Positions 21,574 through 33,370 of a stretch of DNA of 64,000 bases are shown here, one piece after another. The stretch covers positions 434,001 through 498,000 of the forward strand of contig JAVXUO010002005.1 in assembly GCA_033065855.1 (NCBI GenBank). The letters are read 5' to 3'. Source of the DNA: Escallonia rubra (Eukaryota > Streptophyta > Magnoliopsida > Escalloniales > Escalloniaceae). The translations under genes were made by a program, and so were the position numbers. Positions within the stretch are counted from its first letter, which is position 1; the number at the start of each line of letters is the position of its first letter. The notes under the pieces are model-generated. The model was not told the DNA's origin and ran no database searches. It saw nothing but the letters and a program-made list of their open reading frames with translations.

Positions 21574-22808
21574 TGATTAATTTTACGGTACACCCCATAC
21601 TTAGGGATCAGTTGCACCCAGCACCCCAGTGTTTTAAAATTAGCACCCAGTACCAAAAATTCAAAAAACTTGACTTCCATCACCAAATGACGGTCAAAAT
21701 GCTTGTTGACCAGACGTCTGTTAGTTTTTCAGGGGCAAAATGATCATTTGCCCGTAAAAGCTTAACTGCCAGTGGGGATGACCCTACACAGAGCAACCAG
21801 CCAATCATTGTTGCTGGAGTAGCAATCAACTCCTTCTTTGATCACTAGCGGGCTAGCCATGCCAACCAAGGTTAGCCACCAAAGAGCCCTACCAGCGTTC
21901 AACGTCATCACCGTAGAAAATGCCCATGGGCCCACTACCATGGGATTCTCATGGAAAGTTCGCCGTAGAGTTTCACCACCGCGGTGCCACCAAAAAAAAA
22001 AGAGTACCAGACGGGAGCGGTGCCGCCGGATCCACAACCACCAGTTGACCCACCATCGCCAGTAAACAACCCAACAGTAATTTTTCTGTAATTCCAACAA
22101 CCAAATTAAGACGTACTTTTGATTGGAATAACCACGGCGATTAGCGCAGCGTCAATCGGCGCCATCACCACCACGACTGGCAATAGCGCTAGTCGGCGCA
22201 TCACCACCACTACTGCTCGACGTTTGCAACGAGACTACAACTGTCGCACCAAAAATCACTCCATACACCGCCGGTGACAAAACTTATTAAACATCATCGC
22301 CATCGTTTTGCCCAGGTGAATGCCACACAGCCTCCACTTTCCTGTCCGAATATGTGCCACCACCACCAAAGCTCTACCTTTCAACTCTGGGTTTCATCGT
22401 TGCCGAGGGAGCCACCACAATGACGAAGATTAGCAAGTAGAAGAGGGTGATAACCACGAAGTCAGAATCCACGGTGACGGCTTGCGGAGAGAGAAGATAG
22501 GGCTGTTGGAGGGAAAGACCATTTGGGGATCGATGGGATCGAGGGTGTTTTGTTACAAGTCCGAGGATGGGTTTGGGTAACATGGGAATTAGGGATTTTG
22601 ATGTGTTCATATGGAAAGAGAATTAACAGGCAAACATACGTGTTTGCCCCTTTAAAATGAACAGACGTGTGGTCAAAGTGCTTCTTGACCGTCATCTAGT
22701 GTTAAAAACCAAGATTTTCAAAATTTTGGTGCTGGGTGCCAAAATTAGAACCATGAGGTGCTGGGTACAACTGACCTCTAAGTATGGAGTGTAGCGTAAA
22801 ATTAATCC
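21574..22808 (-). mobile_element. Pack-MULE carrying an ATL gene fragment
   Basis: A 1235-bp element flanked by the perfect 9-bp duplication ATTACTGGA (21565-21573 and 22809-22817). Terminal inverted repeats of about 190 bp: GATTAATTTTACG at the left matches GGATTAATTTTACG at the right read backwards, and both continue with CAGTTG-ACCCAGCACC and a shared TGACGGTCAA. This is the signature of a Mutator-like element. There is no transposase. The interior is rich in CCACCA/GGTGGT and holds a captured RING-H2 (ATL) gene segment at about 22395-22495. Confidence 0.85.
22395..22495 (-). pseudogene. Captured ATL RING-H2 gene fragment (TM segment)
   Basis: On the minus strand this reads PQAVTVDSDFVVIT followed by hydrophobic residues. 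The intact ATL80-like gene at 55676-56233 has PPQAVAVESDFVVILAALLC at its transmembrane segment. The DNA match is also close around CAAGCCGTC and GACTTCGTGGT. Only the stretch before and within the membrane helix is present; the GLD motif and RING domain are missing. It is thus a captured piece of this gene or a paralogue, non-functional as a ligase. Confidence 0.65.
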
Positions 22809-22953
22809 ATTACTGGAATTTGTTATACTTTTCAACTCCTACCTAATCGTCTATGTGTACTCTTGGACGGTCTAGATCTGCTTTATCTTTTTTTCTCCTC
22901 GCCTAATCTCCCTTCGTTGGATCAGTTAGCAAATATGAGTATTATGCACCTCC

Positions 22954-23640
22954 CCATCCCAAATTGTCCCCCCTGTCCCTTAACGACCTAGTAACTCATC
23001 TAACCACCCATCTTAGAGGCGGTTAGAGGAGTTACTCCCCAATTAAGTTGCCACCAACCCGTCTTCTAACTTTTTTTTCCATTTCATCCTCCCTTGACCC
23101 CTAATCGAGACCAACTGCTCTACCTCCATTTTTATTGTCCTCAAGCTTCTTCCCGTTAGAAGATTGGTGGATGATCGCTAGAAAATTGTTGAAAATTACT
23201 CCCCCGCCCCTTTACCCATTTCTCTCGTCATCCTTTCATCGAAAAAGCCTTTCACCGAATAAGCTTCTTAAAACCATCCCAAACTGTCCCCCTTGTTCCC
23301 TAACTGCCTAGTAACTCATCTAACCACCCATCTTAGAAGCGGTTAGACGACCTACTCCTTAATTAAGTCCCCACCAATCTGCCTTTTTACACATTGCTTT
23401 CTAACTCTTTTTACCTCTTCTAACTTCATCCTCCTTTGACCCTTAATGGAGACCAATTGCTCCACTTCCATTTTTAATGTCCTCAGGCTTCTTCCTGTTA
23501 GAAGATCGGTGGATGATCGTTAGAAAACCATTAAAAATTACTCCCCCACCCTTACCCATTTCTCTCATCACCCTAATCGAGACCACCCCGACCTCTTTTT
23601 TTTCCCACCTAAAGCTTCTCCTCACTAGAAGATCGACGGT
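22954..23640. repeat. Tandem repeat, about 320 bp x 2 plus a partial copy
   Basis: Copy 1 from 22954 (CATCCCAAATTGTCCCCC) and copy 2 from 23275 (CATCCCAAACTGTCCCCC), about 85-90% alike. A partial third copy of the GAAGATCG(G/A)TGG part starts near 23573. A related short phrase on CCGAAAAAGCTTTTTAAAACC occurs at 21422, on the other side of the Pack-MULE, so the element probably landed inside this repeat family. Non-coding. Confidence 0.75.
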
Positions 23641-23649
23641 TGAGCATTA

Positions 23650-24362
23650 AACATCGATGGATATCCAAAAATTACTCCATCAAAGCTTATAATCCAGAAA
23701 TTTTAAGTTACTGAAACCTAATTTATGATATTTCATTTTATTGTTAGGGTCTTATCGATAAACTCACTTTTAAAACGCAATGCGTATGCTTGAATTTATT
23801 GTAGATTCTTGAATTAGGGCTTTTTAGGGTATTAAAATCAATGTTTTTTATGTTTATAAAATTAGAGCTTTTTTATGCCTTTTTTAAGGCTTCAAAATAA
23901 GGACTTTTTCGGTGTTTCAAAATTAGGTTTTTTTAGAGCTTCAAAATAAGGGCTTTTTTTCGTTCAAGGGTTAGAAGTTTTTTTAAATTGTTACAGATTT
24001 GGTTTTAGTGATGTAATAGAGATTGAAAAATATGGATTTTATAGCTTGTTAGGCTTCTTTTGGGTTACATTTATTTTCCTCACTTCTTTCGCATGTTGTA
24101 AGATGAGAATTGCAAATGAGTTTGATTAATAGTTACATTAATGTTTAGGATTTATATTTTATTTGATTGTGGTGATTTGTCACATTAATTATTTTCAACA
24201 CCAAATTAAGAGCTTCAGATTGGTTAAAATTAAGGAGTTCAACCCCAAACCTTATAATTTATCGGTCCTTTATGACAACGCTGACCATGTTGTTGTAGCG
24301 AACCGCCTTGAAAAAATTCCCCGAAGGAGAATTTTAGGGAGTCGCCATCTTATTTCGTGTGG
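23650..24362. other. AT-rich DNA with short degenerate repeats
   Basis: Phrases of the type CTTCAAAATAAGG(A/G)CTTTTT recur at roughly 35-bp spacing (23885-23960). A C/G-richer phrase ending GGGAGTCGCCATCTT lies at 24320-24350, just before copy C. No gene recognised. Confidence 0.4.
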
Positions 24363-24573
24363 TCACTAAATATTTTTAATGACTTTTTTTCAGCGTAGAT
24401 TCTCAGAAGTACTTTTGCAACGACACTAAATAAAAGTCACTGAAATTTTTTAACGACAATTAACTGTCGCTATATGGGAGGTTGTAGTTATCTTCTTACA
24501 ACCTATGTAGCAGTCAAAATTTTTTCTTTTAAAATCTCCTTTATCCTAACATCTAGGGATATGATTAGTCATG

Positions 24574-24622
<49 letters not shown>

Positions 24623-24957
24623 GACTTTTGCTTAATTCCGACGTTTACTTCTTATTATTTGAAATTCAAGACTTTTGAACTCTCTGTAGAGGTTACTTTG
24701 ACAACATCTAGCTCAATTTTTTTTTTTTGGGTAAAATTCAAGAACTTCATTGACAAATAATAGATTCTACAAATAAAGGTAATTTTGTAGTTCACCTCTA
24801 AACCCCGTCATGTGGATGCATTGCACACGTAACCACATGCATTCGCATTGGAGTCATAAGAAGACTCACAGGACAAATGATCTGCAGAAAATATAAAGAA
24901 AACATATTGGCTTTAGAAAGACTATTTAATTGGTAGGCTAGACATTCAAGTTCAAGG
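24363..24957. repeat. Partial third copy (C) of the A/B block
   Basis: Matches copy A around 5697-5910 and then 9530-9860, and the equivalent parts of copy B, without the Helitron, the Pack-MULE or the small LTR. A (TA)n tract (24580-24616) sits where copy A has its Helitron. It ends abruptly at 24957. Confidence 0.8.
24580..24616. repeat. (TA)n microsatellite
   Basis: About eighteen TA units inside copy C. Confidence 0.9.
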
Positions 24958-25417
24958 CTCCCCAGATAGGCCGCGAGGGCTGGCAAAGCTGCGCAGACAA
25001 GGCGACAACGAACAAGGCCGGCAGTCGACAATCCGTGTCGAGGTCCAAGTCAAGGGTTTGATGTCAAAAGTCCAAATGTGTTTATCTCACTAGAATTCCA
25101 GAGAGAATAGGTTTTTAGAGAGAGAAAGTGAAAATGTCAGAATGAGATCCCTTTAATGAGCTCCAGAGTCCACTATTTATAGGCAAAAATGTGCCTGTGT
25201 CATTAGCCGACATGTGTCGTCCCCTGGGAGTGACACGTCACCAGGGGGTCCCAAGGTACCGATTCTCCGTTGGACTGTCGGTCCCCGTATTCGTGCTGCC
25301 CTGCCCTTGCAGTATCTCTCTGCCTGTCTGAGAAGACTGACCATACCGCGGTAGCATGATCAGAGTAAGCCCGTTGCCCCAGCCACCGGTCCAAGCCCTT
25401 ACTGAATCCCACGAGGT
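24958..25417. other. GC-richer flank of the inverted-arm element
   Basis: Composition changes sharply at 24958. The segment has promoter-like features read on the minus strand (TATA-like CTATAAATAG near 25175-25184). It may be the outermost, unmatched part of the large element at 25418-34125, since no equivalent exists beyond the other arm. No gene recognised. Confidence 0.35.
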
Positions 25418-25639
25418 GCGTCAAGAGACTCGCATAGAATCTGACAGCGGTGAGGGTTGCCCCTGTATCCAACTACCAGGCAGACTAGGGGCGGTGCCCT
25501 CTAAGAACCTGCTCCCGTCCCGGAGTGACCCGGGGGTCATTGTCTTGGTGGTGTCGACGATCAACGATAACATGAGCAGATATGATTCCAGCTCAGTGCT
25601 CAGAGTCACGCAAGTCAAACCAAGCAGCGATAGCTTCGT

Positions 25640-26130
25640 GGTAATGAGCCCATCTCGGTGCGAGGGGTCCTCGTGCCGAAGCACTACGAGTGAAGCCCCC
25701 CGTGATTGTGACGGCGATGGCTTTCTGGTAATGAGCCCATCCCGTGGCGACGATGACTTTAAAGTAGTGAGTCCATCCCGCTGCGAGGGGTCCTCGTGCC
25801 GGAGCCCCCCGTGATTATGACGGCGATGGCTTTAAGGTAATGAGCCCATCCCGTGGCGGCGATGATTTTATGGTAACGAGTCCATCCCGCTGCGAGGGGT
25901 CCTCGTGCTGGAGCCCCCGTGATTGTGACGGCGATGGCTTTAAGGTAATGAGCCCATCCCGTGGCGGCGATGACTTTGTGGTAACGAGTCCATCCCGCTG
26001 TGAGCGGTCCTCGTACCGAAGCCCCCGTAATTATGATGGCGATGGCTTTAAGGTAATGAGCCCATCCCGTGGCGGCGATGACTTTGTGGTAATGAGTCCA
26101 TCTCGCTACGAGGAGTCCTCGTGCCAGAGC
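25640..26130. repeat. Minisatellite of about 108-bp units
   Basis: About four and a half copies of a unit containing AATGAGCCCATCCCGTGGCG and GGGGTCCTCGTGCC (for example starts near 25728, 25838, 25948 and 26055). It lies in the left arm; the right arm has only about two units (33640-33900). The open frames here are produced by the unit length being divisible by three. Confidence 0.85.
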
Positions 26131-26394
26131 ACTACGAGCGGAGCCCCTTTGGAAACATGTAACATAATTGTGGCGCGTGGGCGCGAGACGAGTGTTAAAG
26201 AGCGTGCATGTGATAGTTTTCGTGGAGACAGTACCCAGATGACAATGCACGGCCACGAGTGACTGTTGTCGCGACAACGACGCGCGGGCGACAACGAGCG
26301 TCGTGCGACCACTGGTGGTGAGTGAGCACTGTAGAGAGTGCGTTGAGTAAGATGCCAGAAGGGGTCAGCAGCCGCCCCCCCCCCCCAAGACAAG

Positions 26395-26490
26395 GACGGC
26401 CGACCCCTCCTTAAATAGGGTGGCCGACCCCTTCTTTAAGGAGGTGGCCGGACCTCTTCTTAGGGAGGTGGCCGACCCCCTCGAGGGATT
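26395..26490. repeat. 24-bp minisatellite, left arm
   Basis: About four units built on GTGGCCGACCCC and CTTTAAGGAG. The inverted counterpart in the right arm (33085-33370) has about twelve. Confidence 0.8.
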
Positions 26491-27880
26491 TGCGTTCTTT
26501 CAAGCAACTATAGTGACAGACAACCTGATTGCCTGTGAATGTTCGAAGGGAGATGTACTTTGACTTGCTGATGGCGTTGAATAATTGACTGGCGAATTGG
26601 TGATGTGTCGCGCAAAATAGGTCCCTTAGCGGGCCCTGGGGTACGATCCGAATAGGTTAGGAACATAAGCCCCCTGCATGTGGTGTGCGCGGAGAGGCAA
26701 CCAGAGCCGGCGCCGCACGCATAAATGGTGTAGCTTGCGATCGGGTAGCGTGCACTTTGTAAAATAACGAATAAGAAATTGTAATGCAAATTTGGCTAGC
26801 GATAATTGTGAATTATGAGGAAAAAAGTTATGACGATTTTGCTTAGTGGAAATGCAGCGAGCCAAAAGAAATTAAGCGCGAAAAGGTTTAATCGTTTGAA
26901 AAATAGAGCTGTTGGGTTTTGGCGGGAAAAAAATTTGGTTTGAATTTGAATAGGTGGTTGAGATTGAAAGATGGCCCACCCCAATAAATAGTGAAGGAGG
27001 GAAGGGATTTTTGCAAGAATCCTTATTTACAAACTTTATTCAAAAGAGAGAGGATAGAAAATAGAGAAAAACGAGATGGTGAGAGAAGGAAAGCAAGTGG
27101 CCGAGGGGTCGGCCGGTGTAGGGGGTCGGCGAGGCCAAAGGGTCGGCGGGGGTGGTGGGGAGAGGGAAAGAAGGGGGGAAGGAGGAGGAGAGGGGGAAAG
27201 GGGAGGGGGGTCGGCCTCTCGGGGTGGGGTCGGCCAGCGCTAGGGAAAGAGAGGGAAGGGCAGGGGGAAGGGAAGATATGGGAGAAAAGGGAGGGGGGCC
27301 GGCCGCTTGGGGAGGGTCAGCCTCCCTGAGGGGGTCAGCTAGCCAGGCGACATCAGCGGGTGGTGGGGCTGCAGGGGGAAGAAGAGGGGAAATGGTTGTC
27401 TTGCCCCGCGCGGGGGGGTCTGCGGTAGCAGGGGGGTCGGCGGGGCCAAGGGTCAGGGCTAGGGCCACGCATGTTGAGCCGACGCTTGTTCTGAAATAAA
27501 TGAAGCAGAAGATGTGGGTGAAGCCGCGAGGTGTGGCAACTAGCGCATCGCGACCACCACAAGTTATGACGACAGAACCTGTGGCCGCGTCGCCGACAGA
27601 TGAGGCCGCATTCCGCCGGGAGGGGATACAGCAGTGCCCTTGACTTTTGACCATGGGGAGGTGCAAACATATGATCCAGACTTGGATAAGAAGAACACGC
27701 TGCTGGGGGTGAAGGGAGTAGTGCCGGCCGTACCTGACTGTTATACCACTCCCACCCACTACACATGGCTCCGGGCTCCGATGACACTCATGCCGTCTGC
27801 ACACCAACAGACTCTGAATGCATCGCTAACAACGTCGCACCAGCATCGAACGCCGACCCCGACGATGCGTCCTGCTGACG

Positions 27881-29702
27881 CTACACTGTAGGCTGAATAG
27901 GCACCTCCTGCTCACACGCCCGGGCTGCAACCATAAGTTCCAGCTCTATCGGGCCCTCCTGCTCACCCACGGCGGCCTCAGTCTCTGTGCTCGTCCACCA
28001 GTAGGCACTGGCATCAAACATCAGTGACTCGTCGACCGATCCACCGTACACATCCTCCACTCTCTCCTCAGCGCCCGACAATGGACTCTCCCTCCTACTC
28101 ACCCCGACCCCCGACGTGCCGGCAGCCTCCGGCTCATCCCTATCTATCGGCTCATCAACCTCGGTCGCCAACACCTGGAAGCCGCTCCTGTACCGTTGCC
28201 CCCCTCAGCTGCCTGCTCCTCGTACTCCTGCCAAAGTTACCATCAGTCCATATTCATTCATCATTATGTGCAATCAATAAACAAAACTTAACAATCAACA
28301 GCAATGCTTACCTCAAACTCCGGCTCCTCCAATGCCTCGCGCGGCCTCTTCAATCCGGCTAAACGTGAGCCTGATGTACCTACCCTAGCCTGACGAGCAC
28401 TCTTCATCATCCCCACTCGAAGTGCCGACAGAGGCCCCTTGTCGGCCCCCGTCACCCTTAGTGCCTGCACCGCTGGCTCCTCGCCACGGTCTTCCAACGG
28501 AGCATCATCCTCAGACCCCTCCGTCTCTTCATTTGCATCCCTCTCCGAGCTCACAGCAGAGCTCCCAACCACTAACGCCATCATGCCCGCCTGTCTCACA
28601 ATTGTAGCCGATATCAAGCTCAAGGCCCGATCACATGCAAACACATCAACCCTCCGACGCATAGCCGACGGCTGTGCTAACCACTCTACCCAGCTACCAC
28701 GTAACTGCTCCCACCACCGTGCATACTCCACTGTCACTACCCCCGATACTGCCGTCCCCGGCCGCCTCTACTCTGTCACCGGTGTCGGTTACTCACGGAC
28801 TCTGTCATACCGCGTATACCCAAACGAAGTCGTCACACTCCACGGGCTGCGATACTCGCACGGCGGCTCTAAGTCATAACCAAACGGCAGAGACAGTCGG
28901 TCTGGGCAATACCTGGCACATAGTACATATTCTCTGCAGGCTTCCCGCCATCATCTGTCATCACTGGAAGGCAACCCAAAAAATATGCCACCAACAGTAC
29001 AACATGCGCCACCACCAACTCACCTCTCTTACTCAAGTCTATCGTCATCTCATGTGCATGTAGCCGGGGGGGACTCCATATGACGAATGCATATCTCTGT
29101 ACGGCCGTGCCAAGCATGCCTCCCGCGTATCTATCAGCCGTGACAACGGACAATCCAGCCTCTTGATGCCCGCCCATGCAAATACCCGTGACCCGCTGCA
29201 CCACAATGTAACCTCCTGTGACTTGCCTGCCTATGTCACAGTTCTCATCCTCGGTACCAGATGCTCGAGCGGATATCCTGTTGGCTGATAATCCGGAAAG
29301 CACTCGTATAAATATCGTTGTAGAAACATCTAGTCTACGTACGTCGCCACCTGATACCGCCCGTGCGACCGCTTCACATCATTTACGAACTGATCCAGCC
29401 ACGAATACAGGGTGCCAAGATACACAGGAGCCAGCCCGACCCGCTTCCTCTGCGCCATCCGAATCGCCAGGGGAATCCCCCTCGGGGAAATGCCATCCTC
29501 CGGCGTCCCCTCAAACACAAATCTGCAAGCACATAGCAATTCATTATCCATGACAAGAATAGCATATCACATCTACACACATACAGTAAATCAACAATAT
29601 AATGCTCACCTCGACATGAACATCACCAAGAATGTCACCATCTCGTACCGCTCATCCTTGTGATACGGCCCAATCACGAAATGTGTGGCATTGCCCAACT
29701 TC
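27881..29702 (-). pseudogene. Plant mobile domain gene remnant, C-terminal half
   Basis: Decayed coding sequence between the arms. Readable pieces include GTPEDGISPRGIPLAIRMAQ, GTLYSWLDQFV and, further on, EYARWWEQLRGSW, in the order expected for a plant mobile domain protein with a charged C-terminus. The gene continues on the other side of the solo LTR at 29713-31254. Treated as a fossil; it is broken in several places. Confidence 0.55.
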
Positions 29703-29712
29703 TGCCCATACT

Positions 29713-30172
29713 TGTAATATCCCGAAAATTTCCTTTTTCCGTGTGTGAAATTTTTATTTTTAATAAATAAGCTTGTGGTCTTTTTGAGAATATTGAGAAA
29801 GTGATTTTTATCATTTTTTTGAAGTTTTAGTCGAATGGAAAGTGTTCAATATTTTGATAAGGAAGTTTTTAAAGGTTTTAGTCGAATTAAAGAGATTTTA
29901 GTCGACTAAAAGTGTGTTTTAGTCGACGAAAAGTGTGTTTTAGTCGACTAAAAGTGAAAAAAAAAACTTTCGCCTAAAAAGTTTTTAGTTGAGTCAAAGT
30001 GTTTCATTCGACTCAAATGTTTTTAGTCGAATGCAAACTTAAATTTTTGTCCCTCTATATAAATAGTGTCTTATTTCATTTTCTTGCTTTTTCGGGGTTT
30101 CTCTGTTTCTTCCTCCTTTGTGAGAGCGAGCGAGCGAGCGAGCGAGAGAGCGAGCGAGCGAGCGAGCGAGCG

Positions 30173-30232
<60 letters not shown>

Positions 30233-31254
30233 CCTTGGAAGTTTGGAAGATCTAAGGTGAAGCTTAAGGTTTTGCTTTTCTCAAAGGCTTGGCTAAGGTA
30301 AGGGTTATTTTCGAAATTCACATCAGCGATGGACCAATCGCTCTTGTAAGTCTTTAGTTCCTTTTTGAAATCCGAATTTTTTCGAGTTGAGTTAAGTGAT
30401 TCTTCTTCTCCTCTTTGCTTTGAGATTTACTATGAATAACTTGTTCTAAATGTTATGACTTGTGAAATTCAATTTTTTGTCAAATTTGTCTGATCTTAGA
30501 ATTTGCAGTATTGATATCGTTTGTTTTAGAGATTATCATTATTTCAGAAACTCCGTATATTGTTTGACATGTCCGGTATTTGATTTGGTTAAATTGAATT
30601 TTTTGTTTTGATAACTCTATGAGCCATGTCACAGTGTATGTGACTTATGTCTGACTTACCCACGTGGATTGAAACGTGGGCTAACTCAGGGGAATTGAGC
30701 TAGAGATCGTGATCTTACTTTCTGAACCGGCCTCATATGTCAGTGATGACGTATGTGACCACCTTCTGAATGGCTCTCTAGTGTCTGTTTCTTTATTTAG
30801 ATATGTTTTGACATTCGAAATCTGGTTTGATTGTCCGTTATGTTGAGATCCTTTGTGCTTCCAAAATATTCGTTTCTCTGATAGTTTCGTTTCCGTTTGA
30901 TTGGTCATTTGAGCGACCTTACTGGGCATTTGGCTCATCCTCTTATTGTTGTTCCTTTCAGGAGACCAGTAGGTGAAACCCTGTATTGGAGGGCTAGCTA
31001 AACGATCAAGAGTTAGTTGTTTTGTTTCAGATATTAATTCTGACGCTATTTGGGTATATTTTTGGAAACTCCGTGTTGGAGATCATGACTTATATAAAAG
31101 CTTTGGGGTCATTTTGATACACGTTGATGTATTTTGGGAATTATTAGAATATGCTCTAATTTACCATTTTGGAGTTTTTATGATAGTTATAAGATTTTAT
31201 CTGATCTCTGTGTATTCGGCGTTAACGCTCTGGAAATAAATCTGGGGTGTTACA
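29713..31254 (+). mobile_element. Solo LTR (fossil)
   Basis: A 1542-bp segment starting TGTAATATCCCG and ending GGGGTGTTACA, imperfect inverted termini, with the 5-bp duplication ATACT on both sides (29708-29712 and 31255-31259). No internal retrotransposon region is present, so it is a solo LTR, probably of a Ty3-type element. It interrupts the plant-mobile-domain gene and is therefore younger than the surrounding element. It contains TTTAGTCGA-type repeats (29826-30035) and a GCGA/GA tract. The perfect duplication suggests moderate age. Confidence 0.88.
30122..30230. repeat. (GCGA)n/(GA)n compound microsatellite
   Basis: About 55 bp of GAGC/GCGA units followed by more than 30 GA units, inside the solo LTR. 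It explains the long serine-leucine and glutamate-arginine open frames on both strands here. Confidence 0.92.
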
Positions 31255-31259
31255 ATACT

Positions 31260-32500
31260 TCACCTGCGGCGTCCCATAGAACAATCGGAGCCACCCCCCG
31301 TACGTCCCCTTCCGATGCTGCCTCATCTCCGACAGGGTATCCAGTAGCTGCGTCTGCAACACCCACTCCTCTCCATCAGTCGCGTCACCCGTGCATCCAA
31401 CTCCCCATGCATCGGCAGCCCTGTCAGCATCATCACATCCAACAGCGTCGGCCCGATCTCTCCAAACTCAGTCACAAAGGTATGTGACAGCACGCTCTAC
31501 CTCGATAGCAGTAGGGTCATCCCGGGCGTATCTCTATATAACTCCAGTCCCCTCCCAGTAATATCTATCGTCGGTAGTAACCCCAACGCCTGCAACAACG
31601 CCGCCCACCACGGCGTCTCCACCATATGCTCGCACCAGAAGTCCCACCCAATCGGCATCGCACCACCCTTGAAAACCACAGGCGACCAGGGTATATCTTG
31701 CCACTCCACCAATAACCCCGGAACATATCGCAGTGACATCACAGGTGCCTCCTACCAGCTCAAAGCCCGCACATATGGTGACGGCACCAGTGGCTCCTCT
31801 CCCATCGACGGACCACTCCACGGCACCGTAAAAGCTCCATCAGCCACCCGGATGGCTAGCTCTCTCCTCAGCTCCCGGTCAGGTACGGTCGGCACCACTC
31901 TCTTCACTCCCAGTAGTGTGTTCATCTTATCCGGGTCCGGATCATATGTTCGTACATCCCCATCGTCAAAAGTCAAGGGCACTGCTGTCTCCCCGCCCAG
32001 CACAGCTACGGCCTCATCTGTCGGCGGCGTAGCCACAGGTTCCGTCGTCATAACCCCCGGTGGTTGCGATGCGCTAGTTGCCGCACCTCGCGGCTTCGCC
32101 CACATCTTATGCTTCACATTTTTCAGAACCAGCGTCGGCTCAACATGCGTGGCCGTACCCCTAACCCCTCTACTACCGTCGACCCCCCCGCGCAGGGCAA
32201 GACAACCCTTTCCCCTCTCCTTCCTCCTACAGCCCCGCCACCCGCCGATGTCGCCTGGCTGGCCGACCCCCCAGGGTGACCGACCTTCCCAGAGCGGTCG
32301 ACCCCCTCCCATTTCTTCCCTTTCCTCCCTTCCCTCTCTTTCCCCGTCGCTGGCCGACCCACCCTGAGAGGACGACCCCCTCCCCTTCCCCCCTCCTTCC
32401 CCCTTTCTTTCCCTCTCCCCACCAACCCCGCCAACCCTTGGCCCCACTGACCCCCTACACCGGCCGACCCCTCGGCCACTTGCTTGCCTTCTCTTACCAT
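31260..32500 (-). pseudogene. Plant mobile domain gene remnant, N-terminal half
   Basis: Minus-strand coding remnant running from the right arm inwards. Signature pieces are DVRTYDPDPDKMNTLLGVKR and FVTEFGEIGPTLLDVMMLTG, the latter a hallmark of plant mobile domains (F-x-EFGE-x4-LLDV-x2-LTGLP). The left arm carries an inverted duplicate of the most N-terminal part only (up to 27738). Fossil; not intact. Confidence 0.6.
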
Positions 32501-33084
32501 CTCGTTTTTCTCTCCTCTCTCTCTTGAATAAAGTTTACAAATGAGGGTTCTTGCAAAAATCCCTTCCCTCCTTCACTATTTATAGGGGTGGGCCATCTTT
32601 CAATCTCAACCACCCATTCAAATTCAAACCAATTTTTTTTCCCACCAAAACCCAGCAGCTATATTTTTCAAACGGTTAAACCTTTTCACGCTTAATTTTT
32701 TTTGGCGCACTGCGTTTCTACTAAGCAAAATCGTCACAACTTTTTTCCTCATAATTCATAATTACCGCTAGCCAAATTTGCATTTCAATTTCTTATTCGA
32801 TATTTTACAAAGTGCACGCTACCCAATCGCAAGCTACACCATTTATACGTGCGGCGCCCGCTCTGGTTGCCTCTCCGCGCACACCACACGTAAGGGGCTT
32901 ATGTTCCCAACCTATTCGAATCGCACCCCAGGGCCTGCTAAGGGACCCATTTTGCACGACACATCACCCATTTCCCAGTCAATTATTCAACGCCATAAGC
33001 CGGTCAAAGTGCATCTCCCTTCGAATATTCACAGGCAATCAAATTGTCTGTCGCTATCGTTGCTTGGAAGAGCGCAAATCCCCC

Positions 33085-33370
33085 GAGGGGGTCGGCCACC
33101 TCCCTAAGAAGGGGGTCGGCCACCTCCTTAAAGAGGGGGTCAGCCACCCTCTTTAAGGGGGGGTCGGTCACCCTCTTTAAGGAGGGGTCGGCCTCTTTAA
33201 GGGGGGGTCGGCCACCCTCTTTAAGGGGGGATCAGCCACCCTATTTAAAGAGGGGTCAGCCACCTCCTTAAAGAAGGGGTCGGCCACCCTATCCAAAAGG
33301 GGGTCGGCCACCTTCTTTAAGGAGGGGTCGGCCACCTTCTTTAAGGAGGGGTCGACCACCTTTGTCTTGG
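33085..33370. repeat. 24-bp minisatellite, right arm
   Basis: About twelve units of the type GGGGTCGGCCACC plus CTCTTTAAGG, ending in a G run at 33368-33380. Expanded threefold relative to the left arm. Confidence 0.88.

Noticed and set aside
25356-26262. Two long plus-strand frames with repeated SPSRCEGSSC-type units, looking like a repeat protein
   Set aside because: They follow a 108-bp minisatellite whose unit length is divisible by three. Both strands stay open and the right arm breaks the pattern, so the frames are a by-product of the repeat.
27040-27807. 255-codon minus-strand frame rich in proline and alanine
   Set aside because: GC-rich leader of the inverted-arm element; overlapping open frames on both strands and no domain. 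It runs against the inferred direction of the arm.
30066-30321. Frames encoding long serine-leucine or glutamate-arginine repeats
   Set aside because: Direct translation of the (GCGA)n/(GA)n microsatellite.
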